Program-made: the position numbers and the translations under genes
In this document: positions 1-10,600 of the stretch, one piece after another
How positions within the stretch are numbered: the first letter of the stretch is position 1
How the letters are laid out: every line of letters starts with the position of its first letter
Notes under the pieces: generated by a model
Seen by the model: only the letters and a program-made list of their open reading frames with translations
What the model was told of the DNA's origin: nothing
Databases searched by the model: none
Assembly (NCBI RefSeq): GCF_947623445.1
Contig: NC_135244.1
Span: 9,920,001-9,984,000 of the forward strand
DNA from: Clavelina lepadiformis
Lineage: Eukaryota; Chordata; Ascidiacea; Aplousobranchia; Clavelinidae
Direction: 5' to 3'
DNA length: 64,000 nucleotides

Positions 1-143
1 TATCGAAAGACACTTTATCGAACGACACTTTATCGAACGACAGCTGATCGAAACGACAGATGATCGAACGACTCTTTATCGAACGACAGTTAATCGAACC
101 GACAGCTTGATCGAACGACACTTTATCGAACCGACAGTTGATC
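1..143. repeat. Left terminal inverted repeat of the MULE, made of short tandem units
   Basis: About ten imperfect units of 13-16 bases, each containing TCGAACGACA or a one-base variant, follow one another with small changes in the spacer (CTTTA, GTTGA, GCTGA). The array stops at about 143, just before unrelated sequence. The same units occur in inverted orientation at 2458-2670. Iterated terminal motifs of this kind often serve as transposase binding sites; that role is inferred. Confidence 0.8.
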
Positions 144-355
144 AAACCATTGTGATGTGCGGTCTTTATAATGGTGATTGTGATTGGTACGATTGAGATT
201 GCAGCAATGTGGTGTAATATACTGAAGTGAGTGTGAATTATAGTATTAATGAGGCATCAGGTAAGTAAATAAAGTGACTAACCGCTAGAAGGGAAAAAGT
301 GTTACCGTAGTCTGTGCTATAAATTCATAATCAACAAGAAATATTTCATTTATTT

Positions 356-1849
356 ATGGGAAGTTATATAACTATTATAATTACATTATTTGAGCATATT
401 GTGTATACTTACATTTCCACACTATTTGATTTTAGACATCTTAAGAATTCTTGTAATTTTTTCCACCTTAATAACGATTGTATACATTTCGAAATGGAAT
501 TCATTTTAAGTGATAAAGGCAAACGAAAGTTGGCCTTGAACGGTTTCATGTACGTTCGTGACAAAACAACAAATGGCGTAACTTACTGGAGATGTGAGGA
601 CTACCTCAAATGTAAAAGCCGTCTATCCACAGCCGAGGACGACAGCCTCATGAGAGCACCATGTGAGCACAGTCATCCACCAAACCCTGCACGTGTTATA
701 GTTGCGAGAGCACAAGCCAGCATGCGAGATCGAGCAGTCAATTCAGATGAACGTACCTCAAACATTATTCAGAGCGAAACGCAGGATATATCCTTAGCGA
801 TCGCTGGTGCTCTCCCTAAAGCAACATCATTAAAGCGGATGATACAGCGTAAGCGCGTATGTCCAGAAGGAAACGGCTTGATGGATGAACTCCGCGTGAC
901 ACCGAGGGGAGAAGCCTTCGTTGTCAAGGAAGACGATGAGAACGAATTCTATATGTTTGCGTCTCAAAAGAATCTGGATATACTGAACAACTGCGCTAAT
1001 TGGTTTTGTGACGGTACATTTGATGTTGCCCCACTTGGATACCAGCTGTACACGATACACGCGCTGGTCGATGAAAATCGCACGGTGCCACTCGTATACA
1101 CCGTTACCGAGAACAAATCTGAAGCTGTGTACAATCGCATCTTTTGTTTATTGGAACAACAGCGACCAGGAATAGCCCCAGAAACCGTAACAATAGATTT
1201 TGAAATGGCAGCATATAATGCTCTTTCTTCCAGCTTCCCTCGGGCAGAAATTCTCGGCTGCCTTTTCCATTTTGGCCAATGTAGCTTCCGGAAAATTCAG
1301 GCTCTCTCTCTGCAGCGGTGGTTCAATGACGATGCAGAGCACGCCCTTCGCATAAAATGCTTCCAGGCACTGGCATTCGTTCCGCCTGAAGACGTTGTAC
1401 AACGGTTCGAGGACTTCCTGGCCACGTTCAGTGACGACGATGAGCAGCACTTGTCTGAATACATTGACTATTTCGAAACTACTTGGATTGGACGATTGTG
1501 TCGCAGGAATCGTCGTCAACCTCTATTTCCTATCCGGTGTTGGCATGTCTTCCACCGGGTTCAAGATGACCTTCCACGAACGAATAATAGCATTGAAGGA
1601 TGGCACAATGCGTTCAGCAAGCGTGTCTCAATATCCCATCCGACGCTTCGCAGACTCGTCAAAAAAATTAAGCGGGAACAAGGTTCCAACGAAATGTTAA
1701 TTGAGCAATTGAGTGCTGGAATTGATGGCCCACCTCGGAAGAAGCGCTACGACGCTGTCAACCAACGGCTGAAGAGCATAGTCGAAAATTATGACTCAAC
1801 GAATATTGACATAAAAAGTTATCTTCGAGCAATTGCACACAACTTGTAA
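356..1849 (+). CDS. MULE transposase with N-terminal FLYWCH zinc finger
   Basis: This is a DDE-type transposase that would cut and move the surrounding element. The frame opens at 356 (497 codons), but the more likely start is the methionine at 494 (residue 47), because the first 46 residues are AT-rich and hydrophobic and the recognisable FLYWCH finger begins directly after it. The finger runs over roughly residues 49-113, with YWRC near 78, a Cys at about 86, and a CEHSH zinc ligand cluster near 104-108. The MULE domain follows: CDGTFDVAPLGYQLY around residue 219 holds the first catalytic Asp, TIDFEMAAY around 280 the second, and GCLFHF with a later NNSIEGWH block completes the family pattern. 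The frame has no stop or frameshift and no intron, so it could still be functional. The organism's use of it, if any, is unknown. Confidence 0.9.
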   Translation: MGSYITIIITLFEHIVYTYISTLFDFRHLKNSCNFFHLNNDCIHFEMEFILSDKGKRKLALNGFMYVRDKTTNGVTYWRCEDYLKCKSRLSTAEDDSLMRAPCEHSHPPNPARVIVARAQASMRDRAVNSDERTSNIIQSETQDISLAIAGALPKATSLKRMIQRKRVCPEGNGLMDELRVTPRGEAFVVKEDDENEFYMFASQKNLDILNNCANWFCDGTFDVAPLGYQLYTIHALVDENRTVPLVYTVTENKSEAVYNRIFCLLEQQRPGIAPETVTIDFEMAAYNALSSSFPRAEILGCLFHFGQCSFRKIQALSLQRWFNDDAEHALRIKCFQALAFVPPEDVVQRFEDFLATFSDDDEQHLSEYIDYFETTWIGRLCRRNRRQPLFPIRCWHVFHRVQDDLPRTNNSIEGWHNAFSKRVSISHPTLRRLVKKIKREQGSNEMLIEQLSAGIDGPPRKKRYDAVNQRLKSIVENYDSTNIDIKSYLRAIAHNL

Positions 1850-2457
1850 TTAAATGAATGCGATTGAAATGTGCACTTCGTCAGTTGTCGTGCTTTTAAC
1901 AGTGCATATCGTCAGTTGTTTCGATAAATTGTGGATCTTTTAACCCTATCCTAACCAGGCTCGCGAGTTTACTAAAAAACTAGGTGTGGCCGACCCCGCA
2001 CACACATTTGCAATCGTTAATTACTAGAAAACTATGCGTCGTAGACTGATGAGATTTTTACAGGTTAGTAGAAACATCATCTGGCTTCCTGTATACATCA
2101 TAATTGTAAAACTAAAGAAAGTGAATTTAGTGTAAATTAGGTATTTCTAAAAGTGACACATTTCTAGAAATTCTTCTTGTTACGCCGCGCCCCCGCTGTG
2201 AGAAGAGAACGAAAGAGAATAGTTAGTCAAGTTATTGGTGCGTAAATGAGTAAACGAAAACGTTACGCTTCAATGCGGAGAGAGCAAAATTATATAAATA
2301 TCACAATATCTCAAAAATTACAAAATCCAACTTTATCAAACAAACATGGACAGATAGCTGAACATTTTTTATGAAAAGTCACCAAATTTTAATTTTCTAC
2401 AGCAAACAATGCGACTGTACGCCACGTTTTGCTATGACTGTGTGCGGGAGAAGCAAC

Positions 2458-2670
2458 AGTCGATTCGATCAACTGTCGCTTTGATCAGCTGTCGGTTCGA
2501 TAAAGTGTCGTTTGATCAACTGTCGGTTCGATAAAGTGTCGTTCGATCAACTGTCGTTTCGATCAGCTGTCGTTTCGATCAGCTGTCGTTCGATTAAGTG
2601 TCGTTCGATAAACTGTCGTTCGATTAAGTGTCGTTCGATAAAGTGTCTTTCGATCAGGTGTCGCGTCACG
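2458..2670. repeat. Right terminal inverted repeat of the MULE
   Basis: About fourteen units of the form TCGATCAACTGTCG or TCGATAAAGTGTCG run to the element edge. They are the reverse complement of the units at 1-143. The same arm, with one or two unit differences, is found at 63367-63613. Confidence 0.8.
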
Positions 2671-4916
2671 ACAAAAGATATATAGGTTAATTATTTCTTG
2701 CGAAAATAAATTTATTAGCAGTTGTAATTTGGAAATTTTCTGTATGCGCTTTTAACCGCCACTGAACAGCGGTTGGTCGATTCCGTTCAACTGATGAATA
2801 GTGACGAATACTGCGGTGTAAGTGTGGCGCAAAGAAGCAAACCACAGACTATGTTATATCTGATTGCCACATCTGCTAGGGTATTTAGAGGGAAGCCATT
2901 GGGTCATAGGCCTTTTAACGTCTTCAGTTTTTTTTGTATCTTGCATCGCCTTGTTTGCGGCTACTTATTAGATAACAGCTATAATTTATAAGAAAACATA
3001 TAATAACCGGGTATACGGCGTTGCAAAATCGTTGTTTACGAAAATATAGACTTATTTACTATACGGCGCTTGGAAAGTGTAATCCATAAATTGGCATTTG
3101 GCAGTCATTGTAGGTGGACAATGGACATACGAGAATGTATTTCCTTAAATGGTATTTTAAAGCTTTATTGAGCAAAAAAATCCACTATTGCTTAAAATCC
3201 ACTTGGGAAACGATAGACCGATGGGATGGGAGTCGGCGTCGGTGATGAAGTTGCATAGTCTCGGGGACTTTCCTGCCACTCTCCCATCCTTACCTGATTC
3301 GCCCAATAGATCGCCGAGATGCCCGAGTTTTGGGTTTGTTTTAACAATAGTAGTGTATCCGGTATATATTGATGTCTCAATTTTAGTCGTGAAATTTGCT
3401 TTTTTACAGTGGGAAAAAGATCAGAGTTGTGCAGATGAAATATGGTGTCGTTAAACAGTAGCTTACAGTACCAAGACAACGTACACGCCGTTCGGAGAGT
3501 GTCAATATGTCTGGTGTGAGCATTGCGACACAAATCAGGGTCGTAGCCTACAGTGCTCGGCGGTGGAACAGAAAAGGGCGAGAGCTGCTGTGCAAATTTA
3601 AAGTGGCAGCTCCAGCACCTCAGCATGAACCCACCAGTCGTCTTTTCAAAGCGGCGGGGTCGAGCGATATATGAGTTTTTGCATAGTGACTGAAGGTGTC
3701 TGCGGTACGTAGCCTATAAGGGACCTGTCAAAGTAACTTCACGGCAGGAAAGAAGAGATCACGGGTTCCGTTGAACCTTGAACTTAAGCTACATCTTGCT
3801 TCCTAGTTGTTAAGGTGGAAGCGAAACCTAGAAGGCTGCCGACAACGTTTTGGCTTCGCTAAGCTCCATTACCCTGCTTCTTGGTCATTTCAATGCTAGA
3901 GTTGGTTGAAAACACGGCGTTTGGAAAGGCGTTCTTAGCAGACATGACGTTGACAACATCAATTCAAACGGTGTGCGTTTACTTGAACTCTGCTGAAAAG
4001 TTTCGCTCACCATCACTAACTTCATGTTTTAACTCGCTAAGAAGCATAAAACAACCTGGATGCACTCTCGATTGAAGTATTGACACCTGATCGACTCGTC
4101 ACTCTGACCTAAAAAGTGAACAGATTACAAGAATTTTGCTCGGTGCCAACTGCTGGACATTTCACCGTCTGATTCGCTGTCAGCTGCGTCTGCTAGTTCG
4201 ACCTCCAATTCGCAAGCAAAATTCACGTCAGGAGCTGAATGTTCGAGTTTGGCATTCCATTTCCATCCGCCAAAATCTGGCACAGGTCTTGCATTGCAAG
4301 GGCAATTAAGCAAGCTTCTCAACATCAGCACCGAACCTGTCAAAAAGTTAACCCTAACTGATGAGTGGGGCTCCTTCACTTAATCGGGCTCCACAGTTAC
4401 ATCTGTCCTGGCACGAACACTTGAATTTTCACGTATAAACACCATCAAGATTGGTTTAATGACAACTCAGTTATCCATTCTCTCTAGTATTAGAAGAACG
4501 CTGCGCATAGCGCCTACCAACGACAACCGTCGGTAGCTCATCATAAATCCCGGGACTACGTTCAGAAGCCTAGTAGAAACTCTGTTCTGTAGCCTACTCA
4601 ACAACACTCTCGAACAGACGTAATTCATCACTGCGTCGCAGCCTTCGGTAGGCTCAGCCGACGAGGTCTTTTTAAAAAGTAACCTAAACTTTGAGACTAA
4701 AACAGCCGTTTACTTTACCCTGCTTTTACTACCCTGACGTTTACTCTACCCTGCTTTGCGGCTTTGAGGCATTTGTCCTTTACGGTCATCACATTAAGCT
4801 GCTTGAACGTTTCAAGACCTCCCGCTTATACCAAATACTTGGAATTCACGTATGGAACAAGACCCACATGCCGAAATCCGGTGCGGCAGAAAGTGCTAGT
4901 CAATGGAGACAGACGT
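2671..4916. other. Intergenic stretch, one unidentified open stretch
   Basis: No conserved gene is recognisable. Base composition is less AT-rich than in the surrounding DNA. One stretch, 4118-4381 on the + strand, stays open for about 87 codons in a Ser/Ala-rich frame ending at a TAA, preceded by a possible but weak AG splice acceptor and lacking a start codon. The opposite strand (4125-4379) is also open for 84 codons with an ATG. Neither translation resembles a family I know, so I do not call a gene. Confidence 0.4.
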
Positions 4917-5050
4917 CGGCTCGCTAACCGAGTGGTTCGAACGTTAATCTTGCAATGAATACGGCGTTCGTGTTCCGTGTTCAATACCCAGTGGCGCTAT
5001 CGTCTACCATTGTATTGGCCTTTGACAAGGCATTAGACCTAATGACACCT
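4917..5050 (+). repeat. Candidate tRNA-derived SINE
   Basis: The head resembles a tRNA: GCTAACCGAGTGG at 4923-4935 fits the RNA polymerase III A box (TRGCNNAGYGG), and TGTTCAATACCC at about 4979-4990 is a degraded B box, about 45 bases further on, as in class II (Leu/Ser-type) tRNAs. No full cloverleaf can be folded with confidence, so it reads as a SINE head rather than a working tRNA. The 3' limit is approximate. Confidence 0.4.
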
Positions 5051-5168
5051 GGTCATGTTCAATCCACCTAGCAGGCTGAAACAGTTTCAAATTCGGGCAA
5101 AACTAAACTAGCAAAACTTTTTTAGTATTAACTAAAAAGAAACAAATAAAAGATTGTGGGACAATCGA

Positions 5169-5255
5169 AACTTGCACAAAGGCAAGCTCGGTAACCGAGT
5201 TCGAGCGATGAGGAATCTTAGCCGGGTTTAAGTCGTGCAAAGACTTTCCTCAGCG
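5169..5255 (+). repeat. Dispersed SINE-like repeat, copy 1
   Basis: Shares an interrupted but clear match with 57021-57118: both have a block near GGTAACCGAG/GGTAACTGGG, then GATGAGGAATC or a variant, then AGTCGTG(C/T)AAAGACTTTCC. GGGTTTAAGTC near 5226 looks like a B box. The family is unknown to me. Confidence 0.5.
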
Positions 5256-6440
5256 AGAAAAGATATTATCATACCATACCAACCGTCGCAATGTGACAGC
5301 TGAGATGGGCTGATTTAGCTAACATTTATTGACATCGATTTATAAAACGTACCTTTTGTGTATAAGCGGAACTACCTTTCGTGCATCTTTACTGAATTAA
5401 ATTTCCGTTATGCAGTTACTTTATAGGCCTAATTAGGCTGCTATGTACTAATGTGAGAGATATTAATTGGAATTTTCATCAAATACTGCGATGGTAGGTA
5501 TCAAGGGTGGGAGATGGAATGACCCTTAATGTAATAAAAAGGACAAGATCAAAACCGGAAGAAAATCAAAAATTTTGAAATAATACCACCTAGGGCTGAA
5601 ATAAAATAAATATGGTATTTAGCTAAGTACAAAAAAGATACGAGAAATTATTCCATTGACTTGGGCCGTTTTGAGCTAATTCCGATGCTAATTTTTTCTC
5701 TTTCTTGCTTTAAAACCGTGTCTCGGTGTTATGACTTATGTGCTGTAAGAGAGCCCAGTTGTGAAGGGGTTTTAACTTTTGTTATTAACGCAAGAGGCTG
5801 CTCTTCCCTTTCCAGTACAAACACATGTAACCAAGAGAGAAAAACGCTTATCAGGCGGGGAGATACCAGCTAATTCGATTACATGTTGGCCTGTTAATTT
5901 ATTTTTAGGCTATCGCGTAGCTCGTCAAAGAAAAGCATTGATGATGGTTGTTGAAAGTGTTTTGTGATTTTATTATAGTATTGTAAGATATCTGAAGACA
6001 ATACTAATAGAGTTTGTCCGGCACGTATAAGAGCTAAAGGCCGTTTTAGAATATCTGGTTCGGCATGATATTTTATTAACTTTCTATATAGCATTTTTTA
6101 GTACAGCAGCAGTATTTAATTTTGTACTCCCTGGTGAAGGTTAGGCTAAGTACCAGTATTAGGAATTATTAGGTCATTTTAATTTTGGTATTACATCATA
6201 AATTCTTTTTATTCAGACCTAAATGTGGAAGCAAAAAAGTAAGAAAGACCCTTATAAACAGTACGTTTTCCAACAGGCATAATTTCATAAGAAAAAAGAT
6301 GTTTTTCTGGTGTTTAAATTCGTTTTAATGATCCAACGTTTTGCAAACCCACGCGGGTGAGCTTCGTCAGGGCAGAACATATATGTTAAGCCTAAAGATT
6401 GCTAAACTCTTAGGGTTTTTCAATCATGATTTTATAAATA
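5256..6440. other. Intergenic stretch without recognised features
   Basis: AT-rich sequence with only short, unrelated open frames. I see no conserved protein, no RNA gene and no clear repeat boundary. Confidence 0.4.
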
Positions 6441-6670
6441 GTCTCTTTTACTTTTGCACTTCTCTATTAAAGCCCATAGGTTTCAGTAATGCTTTGTGGT
6501 TGGTAGGTTGTAGAGTAATAAGACTATAAGTGCATTTTCAGAAGATGTATTGTATAAGCACATGCTATTAGTCTATCTATGACCTATGGTAACGTATTGC
6601 AGTCGCAATGACAATGCAGGCTCTGTATGCAAGTTGGCCTGTTTATACGTGAATGCAAAAGTAAAGAGAC
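6441..6670. mobile_element. MITE with GTCTCTTTTACTTTTGCA inverted ends
   Basis: The left end reads GTCTCTTTTACTTTTGCA and the right end is its near-exact inverse (TGCAAAAGTAAAGAGAC), 230 bases apart. The same termini bound a 141-base element at 41401-41541. There is no coding capacity. No certain target-site duplication is visible. Confidence 0.65.
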
Positions 6671-6685
6671 ACCTAAAATTTTAGG

Positions 6686-6780
6686 GTCTACAGTACCAGT
6701 GCACAACCAGATGACGTCATAGTTTGAGTAGCTGGAGTCCAATATTCTGTAAAAAGACATCCTGTGGTTGTGCACTTGAC
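6686..6780. mobile_element. Short hairpin element carrying TGACGTCA, copy 1
   Basis: A 95-base element with inverted ends GTCTA...GTGCACAACCA and TGGTTGTGCAC...GAC. The centre has AGATGACGTCATAGTTTGAG, which contains the palindrome TGACGTCA, a perfect CRE (CREB/ATF) site. Related copies are at 32960-33051, 33323-33375 and 60669-60766. Confidence 0.7.
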
Positions 6781-7608
6781 CCCAAATTTCATTTGAACTC
6801 TTTTCAATCTGTCAGTCTTTGTAAATTTGAAAGCTAACTTGTTATATATCAGTATTATCTAGCTTTTTTACCTTAGTTAAACCCAATTCTTAAGTTAAGT
6901 TAAACATGTTTTTATCACTGATACTTGTTGTTGCTGATGTGAAGTTTGTCTTTGAGTTTGCTTTACTTGCTCTAAATTTGGTTTCTAACAATAAAGATTT
7001 TATGCAGTATATAATTTTATTTTTGTAACTATGAATTATGGTATGTTTTTGTAGCTAATTGGTTCTATTGATCCTTTGTCATTTTTGTTTACTGTACACA
7101 AAAATGTCATGTATTTCGCATGATTAACACTTTTAGTGGGGAAGTGACTGTACAAGTATCACACCAGCTGAGTTGCTTGTTGCTATGATTAACAAACATA
7201 TGTTATATTCTCCACATAATTTTGGGAGTGGTTTGTAACTTAAAGCGCAAACAATACAGCCAAAACATTTGTAATCCAATTAACTCTTATTTGTAAATAT
7301 CTGATCCTAGATGTAATATTACCAAAATTGATCGTTTGTTTCATTGAATATATTTAAAGTGTTGCTAAATTACTATGCTGTTTTGTACTTCTTATCCAGG
7401 TATATATACAATAAGTTTTACATATAAAAGTGTAACTTAATCTTATGTACATACAAACTTTATCTTATTTTTCAGAAAACTTTAAACGTGTTCAAGATGT
7501 TATTGACAATTTGAAAAACACCTCTTAGGAAATTATAATAATTACCAGGATATAGACCATTTCTGGTTGTGGTCATGTTATTGCAAATGCTTGTTTAAAC
7601 TTTGATGT
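6781..7608. other. Region upstream of the NIM1 kinase gene
   Basis: AT-rich sequence leading to the first coding exon of the kinase gene. The promoter and 5' UTR must lie here or earlier, but no TATA box, initiator or UTR intron can be assigned with confidence. Confidence 0.35.
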
Positions 7609-10600
7609 GTGATGAAAGTGGGAGAAGTTCCCACATATGTAATGCCTGAATCAGTTGAAAACGAGTTGTTAGAGAACAAAACTTCTAACAGTTACAAGAG
7701 TAAGTGTGTTTTAAATGGTTTTGGCATAGTTGTAAAAAATCACTTTAAAAATCATGTTTATAAGCAGTTTGAAAATAAGCTTACCACCACCTGTTGTGAC
7801 ATAAACACAACAAATATGGGCAAATATAATGTCAGAATTTCTATTGGCAGATGAAATAGAACCCAAGAAAAATGGAGTTATAAATGGAGACAACTCAAAG
7901 CAGACGGCATACGAAAAGTTGCTAGAATATTTAAGGTTTGACCAGAAGGTACAATGGGAAATGACATATGGTAAAAGAATTGGGTTTTACACTATGAAAG
8001 GAGAACTAGGGTGTGGAAACTTCTCCAGGGTCAAAGCAGGAGTTCACAATTTAACCAAAGGTATTAATGTAAATGATCATACTTTATTGCTTATTGTTAA
8101 ATAACTTAGTCAATAGTGTATTCGTGAAACGAATGAGAAAAGAACAAAGGTGAAAAAGTTTCTTACAAAAGTGCAATACCTTATCCATAGAAATTTATTT
8201 TTATGCTTAAGTACCTTCACGCATGGATTAAGCACACATGGTGTGTGGATTTGTAACAATGGGATAACTGATTGATGGATTGTCACATAATTGCAACATC
8301 ACATTGAAGTACACAAGGGGAGAGTTTTGAGATCTAACATCCTTTTGTTTAGTTTACATTTTAAATTTAAAAGCATCGTGAGTGACCTTACGAAACATCT
8401 CCCAAGAACACTTTTCATTCTTGTCAGTGCAGCGCTGATGAATTAATTTGCAGCTTCATATTTCTGAATGCCTATACTTACAATGTTTACTTCCAGTTAT
8501 TTATAAATCATTTTAAAAATTAATATGGAGTCACATCATTTATTATTACTAACTAAGAAGAATAAATAGTATATCAGCTGACACATGGGCCATGTTTGCA
8601 AGGTTAATTAACTTGAACTTTCTATTGAGAGACATTATTAAATGTATTCACAAAAGCTTCTCCACCCAACTGGATATGTATTCATGGATGGGGAGATAAG
8701 TATAATTGGTAACTATTTTTAACGTAATACCTCACTGCGGTGTTGAAAAGATTGTTTCTTTGTAGTAGTCATGGTTCAGGCAAACCCTTTAATTGTCAAG
8801 TCAAGTTGTGTGAATATTTGAACAAGTAAAGTATTCTTGAATATAAAAATTGGTTTTCATTTCCTAACCACCATTGTTTTTCTTACGTAACAAGATATAA
8901 CAACGTTTTGTGCGTCAAAACGAACATTCTTGCTATTAAACCCCCTTTGCATGAGAACCGAATGAAAACAAAACAAAGCTTAGCTTTTGTTATGACTATT
9001 GTTTGTCGGTTGCTGAGGGATTCTTATTTCTCCTACTGGTTAACGATCTCTCAACAAGTGGCAGATAAGTTTAGGGACTGGACTTATTAAGACCTTCACA
9101 ATTTCGTAAATGTCGCCCTGTGACACCTTTCTCTAGGTCTACCAAATACGTTCAATGCATATTGCACAAACAACCAATTTATACCGCCCCAGATTGTTTT
9201 TCGCAAACATCCTTTTCATCGAATCCTAACAACACCTTTATGAACGTTTATTATTAGACAGTGACATGGGATGGACAGGGCATTAACTATACAAGCGTAA
9301 TATCACATTACAAACAACATCGCTACTTGTATTGTACGATATTTTTGTGTTAATTGTCGACGGGGAAGAGCAAAACAACACGATTAAAGACGCCGCTGTT
9401 GTTTTCCCATGATTTAATTAAATACGGCTGTGTTCTTATTTGGGTCATTGAAAGAAAGCTTTCTATTATGTTTTGTTGTTAATTGCATACAACGGCTGGC
9501 TCTAAAGCTGCCAAACCCCATCTCACTTAGAACAAGATCAGCGTTTTACGACGAGATTAAACTGTGAGCTGCAGTTTTGCGTCAGCAGCTTTTCTGCTTA
9601 TGATTTCACAATCGCGCAAACAAAAATAACGTCAAATACGCACACAAGTTGATTGCGCCAGCATTACTGTACATGTGCAAGCTGTCCCTACAAAATAACT
9701 GCTTTTCAAAATGATTGCTGAGCAATTGCAAAATTTGCTGAATTCGGCTTTTCATTGGTGAGTGAGCGCAAGTAATATTCGTTTGCCCTTCTTGGTAATG
9801 CTGAATCATCTTGCTGTTACAAAGACCATTATGTGTGATTCACGCTAGTGCTCCTGCAATAGCGTTTTTATATAATCTACAATGTTTTGCAGAACGCGTT
9901 GCCGTAAAGATATTAGACAAAAGAAAAATGGACAAGAAGACAAAACGACTCCTCTCGCGTGAGATATCAAGCATGGAAAAGTTACATCATCCAAACATTG
10001 TTCATTTGTACGAGGTAGGTCGCTTGTTTTACATATTTCAATACACAACATGGATTTCATAATTTTATTAGACACATAAACGTAACTACTGCTCCGCAGT
10101 GATTCCGCTGAAACGGGAATCAATCGTTCGTGTTGACATAGCGAAATATCGTGTAACAACTGGCGTCGGTTGCCCTCATGGTCGTTGTTATTTACCGTTG
10201 CGAAGAGTTCTGTCTATATTTACCTGCCTCTTTAGATCTCGTTGAAGGATTTCGATAGCAGTACACTAAATCACTTTCCCTAATGAATCAGTGTTGTCAC
10301 TGTGTTTTCACAAAATGAAACCAGTTGTTTAACGACCCACCTGCAGATACGGTCGCCACGGCAACATAACTTGTAGGACCAACAAAGCGATTAAGTCCCT
10401 TGAGTTTAATCTCAGCAATAATAACTTTGTTATTGTATGCAGGTAATACACACTGAAACCAAGCTACATCTTGTCATGGAATACGCCAGCGGTGGAGAGC
10501 TTTTCACCAAACTGTCAACACAAGGAAAGATGCCGGAAAACGATGCTAAAATCATATTTGCCCAAATTGTATCTGCCGTACAGCATATGGTTGGTCAATC

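Larger units (their letters stand above)
1..2670 (+). mobile_element. Mutator-like (MULE) DNA transposon, nearly complete
   Basis: An uninterrupted MULE-type transposase reading frame lies between two inverted arms. The left arm (1 to about 143) repeats units such as TTATCGAACGACA. The right arm (about 2458-2670) carries the reverse complement, units such as TGTCGTTCGATAA. The window begins inside the left arm, so the outer left end and one copy of the target-site duplication are not visible. About 560 bases of the right side occur again near 63055-63613, which fixes the right edge at about 2670 because the two copies diverge after the shared GCGTCACG. Between the transposase stop and the right arm (1850-2457) I see only noncoding element sequence. 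Near identity with the second copy suggests recent activity in this genome; that is inference. Confidence 0.85.

Noticed and set aside
1..143. CRISPR-like array of short repeats
   Set aside because: Units are contiguous tandem variants without unique spacers, in animal DNA, and are inverted at the other transposon end; they are MULE terminal repeats.
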